From: Shewanella sp. 10N.286.48.A6
Lineage (GTDB): Bacteria; Pseudomonadota; Gammaproteobacteria; Enterobacterales; Shewanellaceae
Length of the DNA: 64,000 bases
Reading direction: 5' to 3'
Assembly: GCF_002873135.1 (NCBI RefSeq)
Contig: NZ_MCVI01000045.1
Coordinates: 1-64,000, forward strand
Part shown: positions 49,646 to 59,509 of the stretch, in pieces
How positions within the stretch are numbered: position 1 is the stretch's first letter
How the letters are laid out: each line of letters starts with the position of its first letter
The notes under the pieces: generated by a model
What the model was told of the DNA's origin: nothing
Seen by the model: only the letters and a program-made list of their open reading frames with translations
Databases searched by the model: none
Program-made: the position numbers and the translations under genes

Positions 49646-52255
49646 TTGAGCTCATTACCTATTCAAGCCTTATTTGCGCCATTACAACAGGCGCTGGGCG
49701 ATCATTCGCAAATTATCCTCGAAGCGCCCACGGGTGCCGGTAAATCCACCGCACTACCTCTGGCAATGCTGCAGTGGCCGCAAATTAGCGGCAAAATCCT
49801 CATGCTGGAACCAAGGCGGGTTGCTGCTCGCAGTGTGGCGCAATTTATTGCTAAATCCCTAGGGGAAAAAGTCGGTGAGCGAGTGGGCTATCGGGTCAGA
49901 GGTGAGAGCCGAGTCGGGGCTAATACCCGCTTAGAAATTGTCACAGAGGGTATTTTAACGCGGATGATCCAGCAAGACCCAGAGCTTGAAGGCATAGAGG
50001 TCATTATTTTCGATGAAATCCATGAGCGTCATTTACCCACAGATCTGGGTTTAGCGCTGGCGCTAGAAGTGCAAGACTCGCTGCGCGAAGATCTTAAAAT
50101 TATTGCCATGTCGGCAACCCTATCGGGCTTACCCTTAAGCCAATTAATGCCTGACGCTGCCACATTAGTAAGCCAAGGTCGAAGCTTTGATGTTGAAACG
50201 CTTTACCGACCGGTAATGGGGCAAGTGCAGTGGCTAAGTCATTTAAGCCAAGTGGTTATCGACAGTGTCAGCAGTAGCAACACAGTCCCAAGCGACTACC
50301 AACATGGCTCGGTGTTGGTGTTTTTACCCGGCAAAGGGGAAATTAATCAACTGCAGCGATTATTAAGTCAGCGACTAGACCCAAATGAATTTTTACTGTG
50401 TCCCTTATACGGTGATTTATCTCCTGCTGAGCAAGATAAAGCCATTTCTCCCGCCCCTAGTGGCAAACGTAAAATCGTCATAGCCACTAATGTTGCTGAG
50501 TCGAGCTTAACCATCGATGGCATCACTATTGTGATAGACAGTGGGTATAAGCGTGAGGCAAGCTTTAACCCACGCACAGGTGTTAGTCGATTATCGTTAA
50601 GGCGTATAAGCCAAGCCTCGAGTATTCAGCGTGCAGGCCGTGCAGGGCGCTTACAAAAAGGCTGCTGCGTGAGATTGTGGGGCCAAGAAGAACAAAGTCG
50701 AATGATGGTGGCTGATGCGCCTGAAATCACCCAAAGCGAGCTGACGTCAATGGCGTTTGATTGTGCCTATTGGGGCGTGAGTGATATTGAGTCCTTACCG
50801 CTATTAACCAAGCCGCCAGCGATTCATCAACAGGTGGCGTGGCAATTACTCGCCAAGCTGGAGCTGGTGGATGAGCAACATAAAATCACCGCTCAAGGCC
50901 AAGCGGCCTATGAGCTAGGTTGTCACCCGCGTTTAGCGCACATGTTGCTGACTTCGCAAGCCCTTGCTAAATCCCAGCAACAGGCCGACTTAGTGTTACT
51001 GGCATGTTTACTTGCTGCGGTACTCGAAGCACGAGGCTTACCTAAAAAAGGCGCTGATATCAGTCAGTACCTGGGTTTAGCGACCCAAGGACAAATGGCA
51101 ACCCAAGTGAATAAATGGCAGCGGGCGCTATCTGCTAAAGGCGATATCAAGCAAGTGGCTCGCGACGCCGCCAGTCGTGATATTAGTTTATTATTGGCGC
51201 TGGCATACCCCGACAGAATTGCCAAAGCCCGCGGTAAACTAGGTTTTGCCCTCAGTAACGGCACAGGGGTTACTATTGATGCTGAAGATGCTATGGCTAA
51301 TCAAGCTTGGTTAGTGGTGGCCGATTTTCAAGAAACCCAAGGCCGCAATGCAGGACGAGTCTATCTTGCTGCGGCAATCAACCCTGAGCACTTCCAGCAA
51401 GAGCTTAAATTTTTAACCCATGAGGTTAAAATTTGTCAGTGGGATGAAACCAAAGGGCGCTTTTTTGCTGAAAAGCAAACCCGAGTGGGTGAGGTTATTA
51501 TACAGCGCGCTCAAGAAACTCAGGTAGATAATAAATTAATCCAGCAAGCGTTATTGAGTCACATCCGCGCGAAAGGCTTAACTGTGCTGGATTTGGGCGA
51601 AAGTTTTTTGCAATTACAATATCGACTGAAGTTAGCCCAGCAATTTGCGCCGCAACATGATTGGCCAAACCTTGATGATGCCAGCTTGCTAGCAAGCTTA
51701 GAGCGGTGGTTAGCGCCATATTTAGCTGAGGTGAATTCCATTGCCAAATTACAAAAACTTGATACCTTTGGCCATGTGAAAAATCTGCTGACATGGCAGC
51801 AACAGCAAACATTGAATGAATTGCTTCCCACTCATTGGCAAATGGCTACCGGCACCCGAGCACCGATTGAGTATCAAGTGGTCGCTGCTCAGGCCGTAGA
51901 AAGTGAAGCCGATGGCAGCGATAGTGATAAGCAAAGCATGGAAAATGATGCCGCCGACAGCAATAAGGCCGTCAGCGGTAGAGCGCTATTAAAAGTACGC
52001 CTGCAAGAGGCTTTAGGTTTATCACAAAGTCCGCTATTACTTCATGGTAAGCTCACTGTCACCATGGAATTATTGTCGCCAGCCCAGCGACCTATTGCTG
52101 TAACCGCAGATTTAGCCAGTTTTTGGCAAGGCCCATATATTGAAGTAAAAAAAGAAATGCGTGGCCGTTATCCCCGCCATTTATGGCCTGACGATCCGGT
52201 TAATACAACCGCCACTAAATTTACTAAAAAGAAGACGCCAGGCTTAAATTGCTAA
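49646..52255 (+). CDS. hrpB: ATP-dependent helicase HrpB
   Basis: 869 residues. DEAH-box motifs: GAPTGAGKST-type (APTGAGKST) P-loop, DEIHERH, SATL, and motif VI QRAGRAGR, followed by the HA2 and C-terminal domains of HrpB. It is an RNA-helicase-like protein of unknown target. The start is TTG at 49646, giving the family N-terminus SSLPIQAL; the frame has no ATG between the upstream stop (49613) and this point. There is no clear ribosome-binding site. mrcB follows 23 bp later. Confidence 0.92.
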   Translation: MSSLPIQALFAPLQQALGDHSQIILEAPTGAGKSTALPLAMLQWPQISGKILMLEPRRVAARSVAQFIAKSLGEKVGERVGYRVRGESRVGANTRLEIVTEGILTRMIQQDPELEGIEVIIFDEIHERHLPTDLGLALALEVQDSLREDLKIIAMSATLSGLPLSQLMPDAATLVSQGRSFDVETLYRPVMGQVQWLSHLSQVVIDSVSSSNTVPSDYQHGSVLVFLPGKGEINQLQRLLSQRLDPNEFLLCPLYGDLSPAEQDKAISPAPSGKRKIVIATNVAESSLTIDGITIVIDSGYKREASFNPRTGVSRLSLRRISQASSIQRAGRAGRLQKGCCVRLWGQEEQSRMMVADAPEITQSELTSMAFDCAYWGVSDIESLPLLTKPPAIHQQVAWQLLAKLELVDEQHKITAQGQAAYELGCHPRLAHMLLTSQALAKSQQQADLVLLACLLAAVLEARGLPKKGADISQYLGLATQGQMATQVNKWQRALSAKGDIKQVARDAASRDISLLLALAYPDRIAKARGKLGFALSNGTGVTIDAEDAMANQAWLVVADFQETQGRNAGRVYLAAAINPEHFQQELKFLTHEVKICQWDETKGRFFAEKQTRVGEVIIQRAQETQVDNKLIQQALLSHIRAKGLTVLDLGESFLQLQYRLKLAQQFAPQHDWPNLDDASLLASLERWLAPYLAEVNSIAKLQKLDTFGHVKNLLTWQQQQTLNELLPTHWQMATGTRAPIEYQVVAAQAVESEADGSDSDKQSMENDAADSNKAVSGRALLKVRLQEALGLSQSPLLLHGKLTVTMELLSPAQRPIAVTADLASFWQGPYIEVKKEMRGRYPRHLWPDDPVNTTATKFTKKKTPGLNC

Positions 52256-52278
52256 TGGCGATAAAGAATTAAAAAAAG

Positions 52279-54726
52279 ATGACAGAAACGACAAAGATGA
52301 TGGCTCCTCAAGCGCCTAAAAAAAATGTAGCGAAAAAGCCTGCAGAAAAGCAATCGGTTCCTAAAACAGCAGCGCCTAAAACGCCAGCGACCAAAACTGC
52401 TGCGACGAAAAAAAACGCCAGCAAAAAAGCGGCGACTAAAAAGCCTAGAGTAAAAAGGGTCGTTGCTAAAGCTAAGCCGTCAATGTGGAAAAAACTGTGG
52501 TCAATCGGCTGGAAACTCGGCTTGATTGGCATCGTGGTGGTGAGCTCTTACGGCATCTATTTAGATCAAATTATTGCCCGTAAATTTGAAGGGCAAAAAT
52601 GGCACTTACCCGCACAAGTGTTTAGCCGTTCAATGGCCATTTATCCCGGCGCAGCCATAAACCATCCGCAGCTAATGGCGGAGCTAAAACTGCTTGGCTA
52701 TCGTAAAGTGGCCAACCCTCGTCAAGTGGGCGAGTTTTCAGCATCCAGTAGTAAAATTGAGCTTTGGCGTCGACCATTTTTACACCCAGAAGGCGATCAA
52801 GCAGCTCAGCGGGTGATGATTTCATTTGACTCTCAAGGGGTCAACTCAGTGCAGCGCATGAGTGATAAGCGTCAATTAGCAGTATTCCATTTAGAGCCAG
52901 TATTGCTGGATCGCATTTTGGCTTCTGGCGCTGAAGACCGATTATTTGTGCCTACCACAGAAATGCCCCAAGCTATTGTCGATGCCCTGATTTTGGTCGA
53001 AGATCGCAGTTTTTATCAGCATCATGGGGTTAATCCATTTGCCATTCTCCGCGCCGCTATCGTCAATGTGACCGCCGGGCGCACAGTTCAAGGTGGTTCA
53101 ACCTTAACTCAGCAATTAGCCAAAAACTTCTTTTTAACCAGTGAGCGCTCAATTGTGCGTAAAATCCGTGAAGCCTTAATGGCAATCATCATTGATTTTC
53201 GATACAGCAAAGAAGAGATACTCGAGGCTTATTTAAATGAAGTGTATATGGGGCAAGACAAGGCGCGTGGCGTCCATGGTATGGGCTTGGCGTCGCAGTT
53301 TTACTTCGGCCGTCCTATCGCGGAGCTAACAGTATCCCAACAAGCCTTTTTAATTGCCGCCATTAAAGGGCCATCATACTACAACCCTTGGCGCTCACCT
53401 GAGCGGGCGCAAAATCGCCGCGACTTGGTGCTGCGATTACTGATGGAAGATGATCGCTTAACCGTTGAGCAATACAAAGCGGCGGTAGAATCACCACTCG
53501 GGCTGCGTGATTTTAATAAATCAGTACATCAAAAACTGCCAGCTTTCTTTGCGGTGGTAAAACAAGAGTTACGAACGCGTTATGGTGATAGCTTACTGCA
53601 GCAATCAGGGGTCAAGGTATACACCACCTTAGATCCTATGGCTCAAGATGCCGCCGAAAAAGCAGTCGTTAGCACCATGAAGTCACTGGATGAACGCACT
53701 AAAAACGTGCAAGTAGGGATGGTGGTAACTGACAAATACACCGATGGCATTGCCGCTATGGTTGGCGATAGAGTGCCAAGCTTTGATGGCTTTAATCGCG
53801 CGGTTGAAATTCGCCGCCCGATTGGTTCACTCGTTAAACCGTTTGTTTACGCCACCGCCCTGCAACAAGGCAGTCAATATAACTTAGCCACGCCCATTGC
53901 TGATAAACCTATCACCTTGCAAAATGGTCAAGGTAAAACCTGGTCGCCACAAAATGTCGACAAAACCTTCAGAGATCAAGTGCCGCTATTAACTGCCTTT
54001 AAGAACTCAATGAATGTACCCACGGTGAATGTTGGTATTGAAATAGGTGTTGATAATGTCGCTAAAACCATGACCAGTGCAGGTTGGAGTGAAGCGTTGC
54101 CTCGATATCCATCAATGTTGTTAGGGGCCATTAATGGCTCACCTTATATGGTGGCTCAGGCTTATCAAACCATTGCCAATAATGGCCGATATAGACCATT
54201 AACATCAATAACTGCAGTGCTTGATACTAATAATCAACCATTGAAGGTAACGCGTGAAAGTGCCGTTCAAGGAATGGATCCAGCAACCGATTTCTTGGTG
54301 CAATATGCGATGAATCAAGTGGTGAAAAGCGGTACGGCCAAAAGGTTAGGGCAGGCATTCCCCAATGTGGCGCTTGCGGGTAAAACCGGCACCAGTAATG
54401 ATAGTCGTGACTCTTGGTTTGCAGGCTTTGATGAGCGTAACGTGGCTGCTATTTGGGTCGGTCAAGACGATAACAGTAAGACGGGGTTATATGGCTCAAG
54501 CGGCGCAATGGCGGTGTACCAGGCGTTTTTAAAACAGCGTCCGCCATTAGGCTTGAGAATGACGCCGGCAGATGGGGTCACCCAAGGCTATTTTGATAAA
54601 GACACTGGCGTGGCAAAACAAGCCGATTGTGACAATGTTATTGCGCTGCCAGCCACTCGCGACAGCTACAAGCCCGCTGCAAACTGTGGTGAGCCCTTGT
54701 CTTGGTGGCAAAAAATCATCAATTAA
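52279..54726 (+). CDS. mrcB: Penicillin-binding protein 1B
   Basis: 815 residues. A Lys/Ala/Pro-rich cytoplasmic head (1-70) precedes one membrane helix (about 75-97), the UB2H domain, a GT51 transglycosylase (EDRSFYQHHG, GGSTLTQQLAKNFFL, EAYLNEVY) and the transpeptidase with SxxK in GSLVKPF, SMN and KTGTS. It builds and crosslinks peptidoglycan and is activated by LpoB in E. coli. The low-complexity head uses imperfect KKxA-type repeats. It follows hrpB as in E. coli. Confidence 0.96.
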   Translation: MTETTKMMAPQAPKKNVAKKPAEKQSVPKTAAPKTPATKTAATKKNASKKAATKKPRVKRVVAKAKPSMWKKLWSIGWKLGLIGIVVVSSYGIYLDQIIARKFEGQKWHLPAQVFSRSMAIYPGAAINHPQLMAELKLLGYRKVANPRQVGEFSASSSKIELWRRPFLHPEGDQAAQRVMISFDSQGVNSVQRMSDKRQLAVFHLEPVLLDRILASGAEDRLFVPTTEMPQAIVDALILVEDRSFYQHHGVNPFAILRAAIVNVTAGRTVQGGSTLTQQLAKNFFLTSERSIVRKIREALMAIIIDFRYSKEEILEAYLNEVYMGQDKARGVHGMGLASQFYFGRPIAELTVSQQAFLIAAIKGPSYYNPWRSPERAQNRRDLVLRLLMEDDRLTVEQYKAAVESPLGLRDFNKSVHQKLPAFFAVVKQELRTRYGDSLLQQSGVKVYTTLDPMAQDAAEKAVVSTMKSLDERTKNVQVGMVVTDKYTDGIAAMVGDRVPSFDGFNRAVEIRRPIGSLVKPFVYATALQQGSQYNLATPIADKPITLQNGQGKTWSPQNVDKTFRDQVPLLTAFKNSMNVPTVNVGIEIGVDNVAKTMTSAGWSEALPRYPSMLLGAINGSPYMVAQAYQTIANNGRYRPLTSITAVLDTNNQPLKVTRESAVQGMDPATDFLVQYAMNQVVKSGTAKRLGQAFPNVALAGKTGTSNDSRDSWFAGFDERNVAAIWVGQDDNSKTGLYGSSGAMAVYQAFLKQRPPLGLRMTPADGVTQGYFDKDTGVAKQADCDNVIALPATRDSYKPAANCGEPLSWWQKIIN

Positions 54727-54774
54727 CGCTCAGCTAAGCCAGCTTTATAATCTTAATGATTAATTAGGCAGAAT

Positions 54775-54809
54775 AAAAAATGGCTACTCGTTTGAGTAGC
54801 CATTTTTAT
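54775..54809. terminator. Terminator after mrcB
   Basis: Long stem aaaaatggctactc / gagtagccattttt with a 4-nt loop; T-runs on both strands, so it may also serve the convergent receptor gene. Confidence 0.9.
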
Positions 54810-54879
54810 TGTGTCGGTATTTAGCGAGCTTACCTTTAGCTTAAGTTGAAATCGCTTAACTAAAGCTTAGCGGAAACGA

Positions 54880-57069
54880 TTAAAACTTATATTGATAACC
54901 AAGAGTGGCCGATTGTGGCTTACCAGCAAAGATAGAACCGTGAATACGAGTGGTCATATAGGTTTCATCCAATAAGTTATCAACGGTCAAGTAGACTTCA
55001 GATGCATCATTAATGAAGTAACGAGCCGATAAATCCACAATGGTTTTATTGGCAATTAATTCTTCTGCAGGGATAGCACCTTGATCGGCGACGGTGCGCA
55101 TATCAGAGGTATAACGACCTGCAATAGTGACTTGCCATGCTTGTGCTTGAACGCCTGCAGATAAGAACAGTTGGTTATCAGGTAAATAAGGCAGTTCATC
55201 ACCTTTTTCAACGTCGCCCCATGACTCAAAGTCAGAGATGAATGCGTTTTGGAATTCAGCATTAGTATAGGTGTAAGCCATTTTTACCGGGAAACTAATC
55301 TCGCCTGTTTGATTAAATTCATAACCTAAACTTAGTTCAACGCCGCTGACTTCAACTTCACCAGCATTGTATTGATTACCGATATTGTCATCATCACAAC
55401 CTTGAGCCGCGGTGCAGTTACCATGCATATTGCTGTAATCACTGTAAAAGGCGATAGCTTCAGAGTTTAATGCACCAGTGTTGTAACGAACACCTGCTTC
55501 ATAGTTCCAGCTTTTTTCTTCTTTACCGTCATCATTACCGGGGGCGCTAGGGGCAAAACCTTGCTGAATGCCTGCGAGCACAATTAAGTTATCGGTTATT
55601 TGGTAAGTTGCTGCAACTGAAGGTAAAACCACATCAAAGCTGTTGCTGATATCTTTATCTGGTGCGCCTTCACGGCCGACGTTAGTTTTACCCCAATCAC
55701 GACGCTGGGTGGTGACATCTTCATAACGTAGACCGGCAGTAATGGCTAAATCACCGAAGGTCATCTTATCTTGAACATAAAAAGCAAACGCTTCAGCACT
55801 ATCAATACGGTTTGAATCAGAACCTGGAGTGCCGCTATTAGTCAGCGACATCACTTGGTTAGCGCCTAACTCATAGGTATCAACCCACTGGAAGCGATCC
55901 ATTTCATCTTCATGGTAACGAGCGCCAATGGCTAAGTCATGGTCGCCCACTAGCCAATTTAGCTCAGTTTGAATACCTTGGGATAGGTAGTCACGGTTAT
56001 TGGCTTTCACTTCAACATCAATCGCAGCTGCTGAAGCAGGATCGCGATCAAAATCAGCCGCAGCTTCAATACCACCGCTACTTAAACTTTGACCCGCCAC
56101 TTTATTGGTTTTATACCAGTTGCGGTGGAAGTTGTTGTAATAAGCCGTGGTCGCAAGTGATACAGTCGAGCTAAAGTCGATGATATGGTTTAACTGAATT
56201 TGCTTGTGATCAGTGCTCATTTCATCTTTTTGAGAGGCAGAGTAACGCATATAAGGTGAAGCGTTATAATCATCTTCAGTTAAACCCATGTAAGTTTCGT
56301 TAGACACTTCATCTGAGTACTTTAATTTTAATTCAAGGCGTTGCTGATACTTGGCATCGTCGCTACTATCAATACTGATTTTCGCTAAGGCATCGTTTTT
56401 CACAAAACCAGTATCACCACCAACACCATTAATGTCGCGAAAGCCATCAGCTTGATAACGGTAAATTTCTGCTACCGCGCCAACGCGTTCGCCTTGACCG
56501 CCTGCATGGGCATGTACTTTAGCAAAGCCGTCTTGTCCTGCGGCCACATCAATACCGCCAGCCAGTTCTTCCACTGGGATTTGACGAGAAAGCATATTGA
56601 TAATACCACCAGTGGTGCGAGGGCCGTATTTAAGGGTCGAGCCGCCTTTCATGATCTCAACGGTTTGCATTCTACCAGAGGTTGGAAAGTAGTAAGCCGC
56701 AGGAGAAGCATAAGGCGCAGGCGCCGCTAATACTCCGTCTTCCATAATGGTGATTTTTTCAGAACGATTTTGACCCGTGCCACGCATACCAATATTTGGA
56801 CGTAAGCCATAACCATCTTCTTCTTGCAGATACACCCCAGGCACAGACGCTAGGGTGCGCATAATGTCGGTGTATTTGAAGTTTTCAATTTCAGCGTCAC
56901 CGATAACATGAGCACTACCGGGAACATTATTAACCGGATTGGCACTGCCAAAAATTGAGATTTGCTCCATGGTGGCATTGGTTGCAGGATCTGTATCGGC
57001 AGCAGATGCTGAAAAAGCGCTGAATAGGGCAGTGGCTAAAAGACTAATTCGAAGGCTGTGTTGAGTCAT
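54880..57069 (-). CDS. FecA-like TonB-dependent receptor
   Basis: 729 residues from the ATG at 57069 (GGAG 8 nt upstream). A Sec signal (about 1-23) precedes the plug domain with RPNIGMRGTGQNRSEKI, MEDG, and VEIMKGGSTLKYGP, then a beta-barrel ending in YQYKF, the usual outer-membrane signature. A TonB-box-like EQISIFG lies near residue 36. Sequence character is close to ferric dicitrate receptor FecA. No extended N-terminal signalling domain is present, so surface signalling through a sigma factor is not expected. A Fur box precedes the gene. Confidence 0.9.
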   Translation of the reverse strand: MTQHSLRISLLATALFSAFSASAADTDPATNATMEQISIFGSANPVNNVPGSAHVIGDAEIENFKYTDIMRTLASVPGVYLQEEDGYGLRPNIGMRGTGQNRSEKITIMEDGVLAAPAPYASPAAYYFPTSGRMQTVEIMKGGSTLKYGPRTTGGIINMLSRQIPVEELAGGIDVAAGQDGFAKVHAHAGGQGERVGAVAEIYRYQADGFRDINGVGGDTGFVKNDALAKISIDSSDDAKYQQRLELKLKYSDEVSNETYMGLTEDDYNASPYMRYSASQKDEMSTDHKQIQLNHIIDFSSTVSLATTAYYNNFHRNWYKTNKVAGQSLSSGGIEAAADFDRDPASAAAIDVEVKANNRDYLSQGIQTELNWLVGDHDLAIGARYHEDEMDRFQWVDTYELGANQVMSLTNSGTPGSDSNRIDSAEAFAFYVQDKMTFGDLAITAGLRYEDVTTQRRDWGKTNVGREGAPDKDISNSFDVVLPSVAATYQITDNLIVLAGIQQGFAPSAPGNDDGKEEKSWNYEAGVRYNTGALNSEAIAFYSDYSNMHGNCTAAQGCDDDNIGNQYNAGEVEVSGVELSLGYEFNQTGEISFPVKMAYTYTNAEFQNAFISDFESWGDVEKGDELPYLPDNQLFLSAGVQAQAWQVTIAGRYTSDMRTVADQGAIPAEELIANKTIVDLSARYFINDASEVYLTVDNLLDETYMTTRIHGSIFAGKPQSATLGYQYKF

Positions 57070-57107
57070 GTAAATCTCCAAAAGCGAATTGCAAATATAA
57101 TAAAAAT

Positions 57108-57126
57108 GGTAATTGTTATCATTTGT
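57108..57126 (-). promoter_or_regulatory. Candidate Fur box
   Basis: On the minus strand ACAAATGATAACAATTACC matches 13 of 19 positions of the consensus GATAATGATAATCATTATC, 39 bp before the receptor start. It supports iron repression of the TonB-dependent receptor. Confidence 0.7.
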
Positions 57127-57375
57127 ATCCGTATTGTGATGGAGTTTACTTAATTAATTACTAAAATCAACATTTGAGTTAATAATGTTAACTCAAATGT
57201 TGGAGTTGGATTAGTATGATGTGGTTCGCTTCACAAATAGTGAGGTAAGAGCATAGTGCTGCAGTCGTGACAGCGATTAAGTCATCGGCTGAGTTTATGT
57301 GAATTTTTGCTGTAAACTCGATTCACAATAAACCCAACTCAATAAGAGATGGATATCTTTAACGAATAAGAATGG
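57127..57375. other. Divergent intergenic region
   Basis: Carries the remaining promoter sequence of the receptor gene and that of the DUF3581 gene. A palindrome-like aactcaaatgttggag / ttgagttaataatgttaactc lies at about 57170-57210. No further gene is supported. Confidence 0.4.
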
Positions 57376-58080
57376 ATGTATATGTTTTTGTCACCTTATT
57401 ACGCTAAGCAAGACCAAAGTGTGTTTATTTCTGCTTTGCAAGCGAGCAATTTCGCCAAGCACGTCGCTGAAGACTTTAATCCTATTCATAATGTTGGCGC
57501 TAAACGCTTCTGTGTTCCTGGTGACTTACTGTTTGCTTTAGTGCTCACAGAGTTCGGCTTGAGCAAAAAAATGAAGTTTAAGTTTGCTGGCATGGTCGGT
57601 GATGGCGTTGAGTTAATTCTGGATCAGCAAGCCGGTGAACAATTTAGTATTTGTGACAACAAAGGCAAAGAATACCTGCATATCGAACGTGAAGGGGCGC
57701 TTTGTCAATGTGATGTACAAAAAGCGGCATTCATCAAAAGTTATGTGGCGTTTTCTGGGCTTAATTTTATTCATGTACTCGTGCCGATGATGAAACAGTA
57801 CGGCATGATGATTAACCCAGCCAGACCTTTGGTTATTTATGAAAGTATGTCTTTTCAATTAGATACTTTCGATTTCACTGATATGAGCCTTGAATTGGTT
57901 GAGCAGGATATGCAAATCAATGGCAAACGCGGTGATGTGACCTTGCAGTTTGCCTTAAAAAGCGCAGGTAAAGTCATAGGCTCAGGTATCAAAACCCTAG
58001 TGTTAAGCGGTTTACGCGAATACGATGAGCTGCAAGCGCAGCAAATGTGTCATAGCTATGAAAGCAGTAAATTAGCTTAA
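57376..58080 (+). CDS. DUF3581 protein, hot-dog-like
   Basis: 234 residues, cytoplasmic. The segment EDFNPIHNVGAKRFCVPGDLLFALVL resembles the hydratase-2 motif of MaoC-type enoyl-CoA hydratases (DxNPxH...A...G), where Asp and His are catalytic; both acidic residue and His appear here. A MaoC-like hot-dog fold is therefore proposed, with no known substrate. Starts at 57376 or 57382 are both possible; no strong ribosome-binding site decides. Members are known mostly from marine gammaproteobacteria. Confidence 0.7.
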   Translation: MYMFLSPYYAKQDQSVFISALQASNFAKHVAEDFNPIHNVGAKRFCVPGDLLFALVLTEFGLSKKMKFKFAGMVGDGVELILDQQAGEQFSICDNKGKEYLHIEREGALCQCDVQKAAFIKSYVAFSGLNFIHVLVPMMKQYGMMINPARPLVIYESMSFQLDTFDFTDMSLELVEQDMQINGKRGDVTLQFALKSAGKVIGSGIKTLVLSGLREYDELQAQQMCHSYESSKLA

Positions 58081-58210
58081 CTTCTGAAAGTTAAGTTTTA
58101 GTTAGCCAGTAGTAAATTAGCATTATTCCATTTTAAAAATGCGATATTCCGTTTTTACATTATGCTTTAGGTAGGATACGTCCATAAGTTGATTATCGCT
58201 TGAGGTTTAT

Positions 58211-58597
58211 ATGAAAAAATTATTACTGGTTTCGCTTTCTTTTTTAGCATTTTCAGCTAGCGCGAATATTATTTATGATAAAACGGGCGTGAATGAAAAA
58301 GATTTTGTTTTCGATCAATATCAATGCCAAGAAATGTCACAGCAAGTTCATAAAAATACTGAATCTCGTGGTGCCATTAGTAGTGGCCTTAAAGGTGCGG
58401 CAGTCGGCGCAGCGGGCAGTGCCATTGCTGGTGGTAGTGGTTCACATGGTGCTAAAACCGGCGCTGGTATTGGTGTTGCTGTAGGCTTGCTAGGTGGCGC
58501 GAAAGATAGAAGAGCCAATGAAGCCAATTACGAAGCAGAGAAAGAAACAGTAGTGCGTAACTGCATGGCAAATCGCGGCTACAGCATTTTAAACTAA
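58211..58597 (+). CDS. Periplasmic glycine-zipper protein
   Basis: 128 residues. A Sec signal peptide (about 1-18, ending SASA) precedes a Gln-rich stretch, a glycine-zipper segment (about 58-96, GAAVGAAGSAIAGGSG and GAGIGVAVGLLGG) and a charged tail. Two cysteines (about 39 and 119) may form a disulfide. Glycine zippers insert into or lie against the outer membrane. No lipobox is visible. Function unknown. A strong terminator follows. Confidence 0.8.
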   Translation: MKKLLLVSLSFLAFSASANIIYDKTGVNEKDFVFDQYQCQEMSQQVHKNTESRGAISSGLKGAAVGAAGSAIAGGSGSHGAKTGAGIGVAVGLLGGAKDRRANEANYEAEKETVVRNCMANRGYSILN

Positions 58598-58637
58598 TCT
58601 AAACCGCTAGCGCTTAGTACTTAGCGTTAGTAAACAA

Positions 58638-58667
58638 TAAACCATGCTTTTTAGCATGGTTTTTTTA
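58638..58667 (+). terminator. Terminator after the glycine-zipper gene
   Basis: Stem aaaccatgct / agcatggttt with a TTTT loop and poly-T. Confidence 0.9.
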
Positions 58668-58680
58668 TTGGACTTTTACC

Positions 58681-59397
58681 CTATTTTACTCGGCAATCTA
58701 TATCCGCTTGCCCAAATTGGCTTAGCACGGCTTGTTGCTGGTGAGTCCAGAAACTAACATTCTGCCCTTGGTATTTCGCCCCAGATGCACTTAGCGTCAG
58801 TAATGTTAATAGCGGATTTTGCTGCGCTACCGTGACAGCTCTTGAATCTGCAATTGGATCAGCAGTTGGAGCTAAGCTTAGGTTCAATATTGCTGCAGGT
58901 ATCGCAGTTTGGTTATAAAAATAAACCCTAATACTCATCAGATTGTTGTTCGATGGGGGATCACATTGATATTGTACCGCCTTAGGTACGTCAAATACCG
59001 CAGCGGCGATCTGTAATTCGGTTAGCCGTGAAGTATAGGCGTAAATCACGCACTGTTTAATATCGTCAGCCTTCCAACACTCATTACGGCCTTTTATCCA
59101 GCCTCGCTGAAAAGCTTTAAGTTGCGCTAATGCATCTACATCTAAATCAGCATCTGCGCCTAGCTGGGAAATTGACTTTTTGAACACTTGATTGAGCTGT
59201 ATATCAAGCTGTGCCAATTGACTATCTTGGCAAATAAGCTGCTCCACTTCGCCACTTGCTTGCTGGCAATCAAAAGCAGGCGCTAACTTATCAGCTTCAG
59301 TGGCTTGAGTATTAGCTAATACCTCATGATCACTCAGTGCAATGGCCTGAGTGCTCGCGCAGTAACTCAGCAATAACAGTAATGCTCTTATAGCCAT
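58681..59397 (-). CDS. LprI-MliC fusion, probable lysozyme inhibitor
   Basis: 238 residues. Sec signal (about 1-20), then an LprI-type domain (DUF1311, about 45-130) with the pattern FDCQQASGEVEQLIC and WIKGRNEC. A C-terminal MliC-type domain (about 145-238) shows QYQCDPP, the IRVYFYN strand, SASGAKYQGQNVSFWTH and a final Cys pair partner DC. Both families inhibit C-type lysozymes. The start at 59397 is supported by AGGA 9 nt upstream. It probably protects peptidoglycan in the periplasm (inference). Confidence 0.82.
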   Translation of the reverse strand: MAIRALLLLLSYCASTQAIALSDHEVLANTQATEADKLAPAFDCQQASGEVEQLICQDSQLAQLDIQLNQVFKKSISQLGADADLDVDALAQLKAFQRGWIKGRNECWKADDIKQCVIYAYTSRLTELQIAAAVFDVPKAVQYQCDPPSNNNLMSIRVYFYNQTAIPAAILNLSLAPTADPIADSRAVTVAQQNPLLTLLTLSASGAKYQGQNVSFWTHQQQAVLSQFGQADIDCRVK

Positions 59398-59509
59398 GAT
59401 AGACAATCCTATTTTTAAAGGTGCTTAAAAATAAATCATAACCTATCTGGCTAATTTAGCTTAATCGAGCATGAGCTTAATCCAACAGCTCAACTCAGCA
59501 GTAACAGCT

